Shown here: positions 5,378 to 9,142 of the stretch, piece after piece | Position numbering within the stretch: position 1 is the first letter of the stretch | Layout: the number at the start of each line of letters is the position of its first letter | From: SOIA01 sp050116035 | Lineage (GTDB): Bacteria > Acidobacteriota > Aminicenantia > Aminicenantales > Aminicenantaceae | Direction of reading: 5' to 3' | NCBI GenBank assembly: GCA_050116035.1 | Contig: JASFPJ010000115.1 | Location: 1-9,142 of the forward strand | DNA length: 9,142 bases | Translations under genes and position numbers: made by a program | The notes under the pieces: model-generated | Database searches by the model: none | Told to the model about the DNA's origin: nothing | Seen by the model: only the letters and a program-made list of their open reading frames with translations

Positions 5378-6051
5378 TAGGCGGTTGAATTTTTTTTGAT
5401 ATTTTCATTTTGCATGAGTGGTTCGCCCTTGATGATTTCGACGTCGGGCGGAAGGTCGAGCTCGAATACTTTTCGGGGAAATCGGACGTCTGTCTTTATT
5501 TGGGAAAACTGGAATTCTGACTTATTACCCGCCCAGTCAAAAAAGATGGCTTTGCGGATAAGCCATGTTTTCTCATCAATCTCCAGGAGTACGTGTGTAT
5601 AATCACTTTCTTCGTTGGGCGTCAATTTCAGCTTCCAGGTTTTCTGGCTGTCTGAAGGGAAAGGACTGAATTCGACAGTGTAATCATCCTTTAGGTTCTT
5701 CTGACCGGAAAGAAGAGTGAGGATTTCGGATTCATATTTTTCTTTGGATAGGTCGCTCTGGATGACTTCTTTGTCCTCCGGAAAGTACATCAGAAAAGCT
5801 CCTTCTTTGTAAAGGAAAATCTTTTCCTCAGGGTTTTTGTACTCCCATCTCATCCAGTTCGGTTTTTGAAAGTAGAATTTTCCCTTTTCTTCCAGCGGGG
5901 TTGAAAAAGTGGACGAGTAGTAAATCTGGCTGAAGTTTGCCTGCAGGGAGCGCAGGGAGCGAAGTTTCCTTTCCACGTTAAGGACAACATCATCAACCGT
6001 CGCAGAAAAACTGAAGACCGATAAATAAAGTAGGCACAGAAAATATCTCAT
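5377..6051 (-). CDS. lolA: Outer-membrane lipoprotein carrier protein LolA-like
   Basis: LolA is the periplasmic chaperone that takes lipoproteins from the LolCDE transporter to the outer membrane. From the ATG at 6051 the product is 224 residues with a short signal peptide (RYFLCLLYLSVFSFSA, cleavage likely after Ala17). The mature part shows the family layout: VDDVVLNVERKLRSLRSLQANFSQ (19-42), GKFYFQKPNWMRWEYKNPEEK (57-77), YKEGAFLMYFPEDKEVIQ (81-98), KLTPNE (143-148) and a C-terminal half ending ELDLPPDVEIIKG. The open frame extends upstream to a TTG at 6150, but that adds 33 residues ahead of the signal peptide and is rejected. No ribosome binding site precedes 6051; a promoter-like TATAAT lies 9 bases before it, suggesting a leaderless mRNA. 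The sigma gene follows after 40 bases, probably in one operon. Confidence 0.88.
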   Translation of the reverse strand: MRYFLCLLYLSVFSFSATVDDVVLNVERKLRSLRSLQANFSQIYYSSTFSTPLEEKGKFYFQKPNWMRWEYKNPEEKIFLYKEGAFLMYFPEDKEVIQSDLSKEKYESEILTLLSGQKNLKDDYTVEFSPFPSDSQKTWKLKLTPNEESDYTHVLLEIDEKTWLIRKAIFFDWAGNKSEFQFSQIKTDVRFPRKVFELDLPPDVEIIKGEPLMQNENIKKNSTA

Positions 6052-6060
6052 GATTATAGA

Positions 6061-6089
6061 ATTATAACATAAGAAACCATCGGGGTCAG
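6061..6089 (-). promoter_or_regulatory. Candidate lolA promoter, extended -10 type
   Basis: On the - strand, CTGACC (6089-6084), 17 bases and TATAAT (6066-6061) preceded by TGT form a sigma-70-like promoter with an extended -10. The predicted transcript start, near 6054, is about 3 bases before the lolA ATG. The -35 half lies inside the GGGGTCAGG repeat remnant. Confidence 0.45.
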
Positions 6090-6115
6090 GCTTCTTCAGG
6101 ATGAATGAACACAGA

Positions 6116-6168
6116 CTTGATCTCAATTTATCAGGCTCCAGTATTGACAAAGCTTGACTCCAATTTAT
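6116..6168. repeat. Imperfect direct repeat in the lolA/symporter intergenic region
   Basis: CTTGATCTCAATTTAT (6116-6131) recurs as CTTGACTCCAATTTAT (6153-6168), 13 of 16 bases alike, 37 bases apart. It may be paired regulator sites or internal structure of the decayed repeat. Apart from this, the promoters and the ATCAAGGT repeat, I see nothing in 6052-6337. Confidence 0.35.
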
Positions 6169-6264
6169 GCGCCCAGGGCCTACCTCTAATTCTTAGATTA
6201 TCAAATTTTTCAAAGCCTAACTTCGACGGTTCAACTTAATTGGCATGATTCCATAACCTTTTTT

Positions 6265-6281
6265 ATCAAGGTAATCAAGGT
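6265..6281. repeat. Tandem ATCAAGGT upstream of the symporter promoter
   Basis: ATCAAGGT occurs at 6265-6272 and 6274-6281, a 9-base step. The pair lies about 20 bases upstream of the putative symporter -35 and could be a small operator, or chance. Confidence 0.3.
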
Positions 6282-6300
6282 CTGATCCCGACGATCTTGT

Positions 6301-6330
6301 TTGCTTAAAGGGTGAGTTTTTTGTTATAAG
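6301..6330 (+). promoter_or_regulatory. Candidate symporter promoter, extended -10 type
   Basis: TTGCTT (6301-6306), 18 bases and TATAAG (6325-6330), with TGT directly before the -10. The predicted transcript start (about 6337) is next to the GTG start at 6338, where no ribosome binding site is visible, so the mRNA may be leaderless. Confidence 0.45.
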
Positions 6331-6337
6331 TGGCTTC

Positions 6338-7753
6338 GTGAAAATAGAGTTTTTTCTGTTTCTCATAGGTTACTTCATCCTCATTCTTTGTGTGGGCTTT
6401 ATTTTTTCAAAGAGGATGAAAAGTCTCGAGGATTTTTTCCTGGCTTCTCGGAATCTACCCGCTTTCTTGGTCTTTTTTTCACTTTCTGCTTCCTGGTTTG
6501 GGTCTGCGTCAATTCTTGTATCGACAGACCAAGCCTTTGATACAGGACTGAGTTCCTTTTGGGTGATGGGCGCACCTGCCATACTCACCGTTCTTCTGCT
6601 TGCCTTTCTTTTGACTCGACCGATTCGACGTCTTCCTATTGTGAGTTTGCCGGATCTCGTGGAGATGAGATACGGGCGGACGGTCCGTCATCTGTCTTCG
6701 GTGTTGATCATATGGTACATGGCCGTCCTGGCTGCTTCCCAGATGGTCGCCATCGGTACTTTTCTAAAATCATTTCTGGGCATTCCCTATTTCTGGAGTC
6801 TGGTGGTGGGGACGTCTGTGGTCCTTGCCTATTCCATTTTTGGAGGCTTTCTTTCTGTGGCGGTCACGGACAGTCTTCAGTTTATTCTCCTTGTCGCCGG
6901 CGTTTTTGGCCTGTTTTTTTTCCTTTCTGGCTCATCGTCCGTGAAGGCGGCTTCTTTTTATGCGTCTGAGCTGGGAAAGCCCCACTATTTCAACATTTTT
7001 TTTAATTTTAAAGAGAATCTTTTAATTGTCCTTTCCTTCACTCTGGCCTGGACAATTTCACCCATTGCCTGGCAGAGGATTCAAGCGGCCAGATCGGATA
7101 GAAGCGCTCGTCAAGGACTGTTTGCGGCATCCGGCACTTTTTTTATTCTCTACTGGATTGTGGTCTTCATCGGAATTCTTTCTCTCCCTTTGTTCTTTTC
7201 TCAAGGATTCGATGGCCCTCTTCTTTCTGAAATCATCTCTTCGAAGACAGGAGCTTTATTGGGTGGCATTCTGTTTGTGGCCGTCGTGGCGGCTGTGATG
7301 TCCACTATGGATACAGCGATAAACACGGGAGCTCTTTCTTTGACGCGAGATGTTTTTCAGCAGATGTTTCCTCGAAGAAATGGAAAAGAGATCGTTTTGG
7401 TGGGTCGCCTCTCCACTTTTTTTATCGGAGGAGTGGCATTTTTTGTGGCTATCAAATTTCAAAGCATCCTCAAGACTCTGGGGCTCGCTTCTGAAATCAT
7501 GGCGGAGGGACTTTTTATTCCTGGAATTGCCATGGTGTTTCTAAGAAAAAGATTGCCTTTAGCGGGATTTTTAAGCCTCCTTCTGGGTGGAGGATATTCA
7601 GTCGTTGGCTTTTTATGCGAACTGAATCTTCTGCCGTTGAGCTGGCCTTCATGGCCCTATTCTGTTCCTTATGGCCTCGGATTGAGCCTTGCCGGCTTTT
7701 TAATCGGCTTTGGCTTAGAGATATATAGAAAGGGGTCGCGTCTTAACATTTAA
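6338..7753 (+). CDS. Sodium:solute symporter family (SSS) transporter
   Basis: This is an inner-membrane Na+-coupled transporter of the SSS/PutP/SGLT family; the substrate cannot be read from sequence. The 471 residues contain about 13 hydrophobic segments. Family features: SLEDFFLASRNLP (29-41) after the first helix, SLPDLVEMRYG (103-113), the signature YSIFGGFLSVAVTDSLQF (165-182), SPIAWQRIQAARS (241-253) and AAVMSTMDTAINTGALSLTR (318-337). The last carries Ser322/Thr323, equivalent to the PutP VMST sodium-site residues. The GTG start is the only candidate at a suitable position: an in-frame stop lies 66 bases upstream and no other start codon intervenes. The C-terminal residues after EIYR (KGSRLNI) and the stop are encoded by the left arm of the inverted repeat at 7729, so the natural C-terminus was probably replaced. 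The transporter call is firm. Confidence 0.95.
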   Translation: MKIEFFLFLIGYFILILCVGFIFSKRMKSLEDFFLASRNLPAFLVFFSLSASWFGSASILVSTDQAFDTGLSSFWVMGAPAILTVLLLAFLLTRPIRRLPIVSLPDLVEMRYGRTVRHLSSVLIIWYMAVLAASQMVAIGTFLKSFLGIPYFWSLVVGTSVVLAYSIFGGFLSVAVTDSLQFILLVAGVFGLFFFLSGSSSVKAASFYASELGKPHYFNIFFNFKENLLIVLSFTLAWTISPIAWQRIQAARSDRSARQGLFAASGTFFILYWIVVFIGILSLPLFFSQGFDGPLLSEIISSKTGALLGGILFVAVVAAVMSTMDTAINTGALSLTRDVFQQMFPRRNGKEIVLVGRLSTFFIGGVAFFVAIKFQSILKTLGLASEIMAEGLFIPGIAMVFLRKRLPLAGFLSLLLGGGYSVVGFLCELNLLPLSWPSWPYSVPYGLGLSLAGFLIGFGLEIYRKGSRLNI

Positions 7754-7852
7754 CATTTCTAAAAAATTATAATTCGATAAGAATTCAATTTTATTTCTTT
7801 CAGGGAAAAAACATAGAAAAAGGAATGTTAAATGTTAAGACGCGACCCCTTT
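7729..7852. repeat. Perfect 29-bp inverted repeat with 66-base AT-rich spacer (REP/MITE-like element)
   Basis: Bases 7729-7757 are the exact reverse complement of 7824-7852: arms start AAAGGGGTCGCGTC and continue with a doubled TTAACAT unit. The spacer 7758-7823 is AT-rich and has no reading frame. No direct target repeat was found at the edges. The left arm covers the symporter's last codons and stop; the right arm ends 44 bases before the likely acyltransferase ATG. GGGG-headed palindromic repeats of this sort are often dispersed by REP-associated (RAYT) transposases; that link is inference. The transcript would form a very stable stem ending in CCCCTTTATTT, so it may also attenuate transcription. 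Confidence 0.85.
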
Positions 7853-7895
7853 ATTTGAATTGTGGTTTACTGTCTCTAGTGTTTTGTATATCATT

Positions 7896-8555
7896 ATGCC
7901 GATGTCTTTTTTCCGCAAACTGCGCTGGAGCCTGATTGGGATTTTGGGTAAGCTCGCTCTTTGGCTCTGGGCAAAATCCACGAGAATGAAAATCATTGGG
8001 GAAGAGAGATACAAGGAGTTGAGAAACAAAGGGAAAGGGGTGATCTTCCTGGTATGGCACGGCCGAATTTTTATCGTACCCTATTTTTTTCGGAAAAGAG
8101 GAATCATGCCACTCATCAGCCCCAGCAAAGATGGGGAATTTCCCGCTCAGATTATGTCTAGATGGGGCTACCGAAACATAAGGGGTTCAAGCTCGCATGC
8201 AGTCATCAGAGTTTGGAACAAGATGAAGAATGAGTTGAAAAAAGGAGGAGAAGTGATTATCGTTCCTGATGGGCCTCGAGGACCCGATCGAGAGATGAAG
8301 CTTGGCGGGATCAAACTGGCCCAGGAGACAGGAGCCGTCCTCGTGCCTTTTACGTTCTCGACTTCCAGAAAGAAGTTTTTAAAAAGCTGGGATAAGTTTT
8401 TAATTTTTTATCCCTTTACCAAGGTCGTGGCTGTCTACGGCCCACCGATGAATGTCGATCCGTCCGTCAAGGATGATGCGCTTGAAAAGGAGCGTCAAAA
8501 AATAGAGCGCATATTGATTGAGCTGGATGAGAAGGCGGACCGGTTTTACAGCTAA
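7896..8555 (+). CDS. Lysophospholipid acyltransferase-like protein (DUF374 family)
   Basis: DUF374 proteins are membrane-associated acyltransferase relatives, often found with lipid A/KDO genes in diderm bacteria; the exact acyl acceptor is not established. From the ATG at 7896 it has 219 residues: a hydrophobic N-terminal helix (13-26, LIGILGKLALWLWA), VIFLVWHGRIFIVPY (49-63) with the conserved WHG histidine, LISPSKDGEFPAQIMSRWGY (73-92), IRGSSS (95-100) and VIIVPDGPRGP (120-130), followed by GGIKLAQETGAVLVPF. These match the family order. The start is uncertain: the frame is open from a TTG at 7860, ATGs lie at 7896 and 7902, and none has a visible ribosome binding site. The repeat upstream may have changed the original promoter or leader. 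It is in the same direction as the symporter. Confidence 0.88.
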   Translation: MPMSFFRKLRWSLIGILGKLALWLWAKSTRMKIIGEERYKELRNKGKGVIFLVWHGRIFIVPYFFRKRGIMPLISPSKDGEFPAQIMSRWGYRNIRGSSSHAVIRVWNKMKNELKKGGEVIIVPDGPRGPDREMKLGGIKLAQETGAVLVPFTFSTSRKKFLKSWDKFLIFYPFTKVVAVYGPPMNVDPSVKDDALEKERQKIERILIELDEKADRFYS

Positions 8556-8567
8556 TTCAGTTCCTTG

Positions 8568-8597
8568 TTGTCCGGCTTGGAAAAAATATGTTATAAA
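8568..8597 (+). promoter_or_regulatory. Candidate promoter of the TPR protein gene
   Basis: TTGTCC (8568-8573), 18 bases and TATAAA (8592-8597), with TGT before the -10. The expected transcript start is near 8604, leaving a short leader that contains the AGGAG ribosome binding site at 8609-8613. Confidence 0.4.
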
Positions 8598-8619
8598 TAT
8601 CGGAAAAAAGGAGAGGAGG

Positions 8620-9142
8620 ATGAAAGCGAAATTATTTTTTTTAATTATTCTATTTTTCAGTTTTTCTTTTTCCTTGTTTTCCCAGAATGCGGAAGACCTG
8701 ATTGTTCAGGCCGATGAATTGTATCTTGAGATGAAAGACATGGCGACCGCGGAAAAAGCCCGGGATTTGTACTTGCAGGCCCTCGAGAAAGCAGAGAATA
8801 AGTACGAGCCGCTCTGGAAGCTGACGAGGATACTCTATTACGTTGGTGACAATACAGAGACTAAGAAAGAAAAGAAGCTCATTTTTAAAAGTGCGATTGA
8901 ATACGCGAAACAGGCTGTAGAGTTGGAACCAGAAAAGCCCGATGCATACTATTGGCTCGGTGTTGCTTATGGAGTATATGGAGAAGCGAGAGGTGTCCTC
9001 AAGAGTCTGTTCCTGGTGGATGACATCAAAGAAGCGATGAGGAAAGTCATCGAGATAGACCAGTCCTACGAGGAGGGAGGCCCGGATAGAGTTTTAGGGC
9101 GAGTGTTTTTCAAAGTACCGGGATTTGCCGGAGGGAGCAAGA
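8620..9142 (+). CDS. Secreted TPR protein, TatT-like, 5' part
   Basis: The gene runs off the window; 174 codons are visible. The ATG at 8620 has AAGGAGAGGAGG just before it. The N-terminus is a signal peptide (KAKLFFLIILFFSFSFSLFS, cleavage near 21-22). Helical repeats follow: AEKARDLYLQALEKAE (44-59), AIEYAKQAVELEPEKPDAYY (92-111) and WLGVAYGVYGEARG (112-125), then IKEAMRKVIEIDQSYEEGGP (136-155) and RVLGRVFFKVPGFAGGSK (157-174). The GGP..LGR.F.K.PG..GGSK end is typical of periplasmic TPR proteins of the TRAP-transporter T-component (TatT) type, which may bind ligands next to TRAP transporters. No TRAP transporter genes are visible here, so the partner is unknown. It follows the acyltransferase by 64 bases and probably has its own promoter. 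Confidence 0.85.
   Translation, partial: MKAKLFFLIILFFSFSFSLFSQNAEDLIVQADELYLEMKDMATAEKARDLYLQALEKAENKYEPLWKLTRILYYVGDNTETKKEKKLIFKSAIEYAKQAVELEPEKPDAYYWLGVAYGVYGEARGVLKSLFLVDDIKEAMRKVIEIDQSYEEGGPDRVLGRVFFKVPGFAGGSK

Larger units (their letters stand above)
6082..6295. repeat. Degenerate inverted pair related to GGGGTC-type repeats
   Basis: GGGGTCAGGCTTC at 6082-6094 (preceded by CATC) is faced by GGTCTGATCCCGACGAT at 6279-6295, whose reverse complement reads ATCGTCGGGATCAGACC. With a small gap the two are related inverted copies bounding about 215 bases without a gene. The core resembles that of the repeats at 3238 and 7732. I take it as a decayed repeat element, with low confidence. Confidence 0.3.

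Noticed and set aside
6052..6150. Upstream extension of lolA to the TTG at 6150
   Set aside because: It adds 33 residues in front of an otherwise good signal peptide, and no ribosome binding site supports it.
6559..6969. 136-codon + strand frame inside the symporter gene
   Set aside because: It is a shadow of the symporter in another frame: Cys/Gly/Ser-rich, no family resemblance, fully overlapped by a clear transporter.
7729..7852. CRISPR repeat or attachment site
   Set aside because: There are only two copies, in inverted orientation, with no array and no integrase nearby.

Overview
The window reads as chromosomal DNA of a Gram-negative-type (diderm) bacterium of moderate GC content. The outer membrane is inferred from a LolA-type lipoprotein carrier and a KDO/lipid-A-type (DUF374) acyltransferase homologue. 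I cannot fix the phylum. The short EF-Ts, the conserved rpsI-rpsB-tsf-pyrH-frr order and the GGGGTC/GGGGAC-type inverted repeats would fit an uncultured Acidobacteriota/Aminicenantes-like lineage, but that is only a guess.

Left part (1-3277, + strand): a translation/nucleotide operon holding the 3' end of rpsI (S9), rpsB (S2, TTG start, acidic Pro/Glu tail), tsf (short EF-Ts), pyrH (UMP kinase) and frr (ribosome recycling factor). pyrH and frr are separated by 265 bases that encode no obvious protein but hold a series of consecutive hairpins (2396-2605) that I cannot assign to a known RNA family. A strong bidirectional hairpin (3234-3277) ends this operon and also the convergent operon on its right.

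Middle part (3281-6051, - strand): read right to left, lolA, an ECF sigma factor, a membrane-anchored zinc-binding-type anti-sigma factor and a protein with a secreted bactofilin-like repeat domain plus a membrane domain. The last three genes overlap by ATGA junctions, and lolA lies only 40 bases upstream of the sigma gene. Together they look like an envelope-stress module: a sensor pair, a lipoprotein chaperone and a putative envelope effector or sensor.

Right part (6338-9142, + strand): a sodium:solute symporter, a DUF374 lysophospholipid-acyltransferase-like protein, and the 5' part of a secreted TPR/TatT-like protein cut by the window end. A perfect 29-bp inverted repeat with a 66-base spacer (7729-7852) sits between the first two genes and supplies the last codons and the stop of the symporter. 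The divergent intergenic region 6052-6337 carries putative promoters for lolA and the symporter, both placed almost on the start codon (possible leaderless mRNAs), and a degenerate repeat pair. No CRISPR array, tRNA, rRNA or complete insertion sequence was seen.
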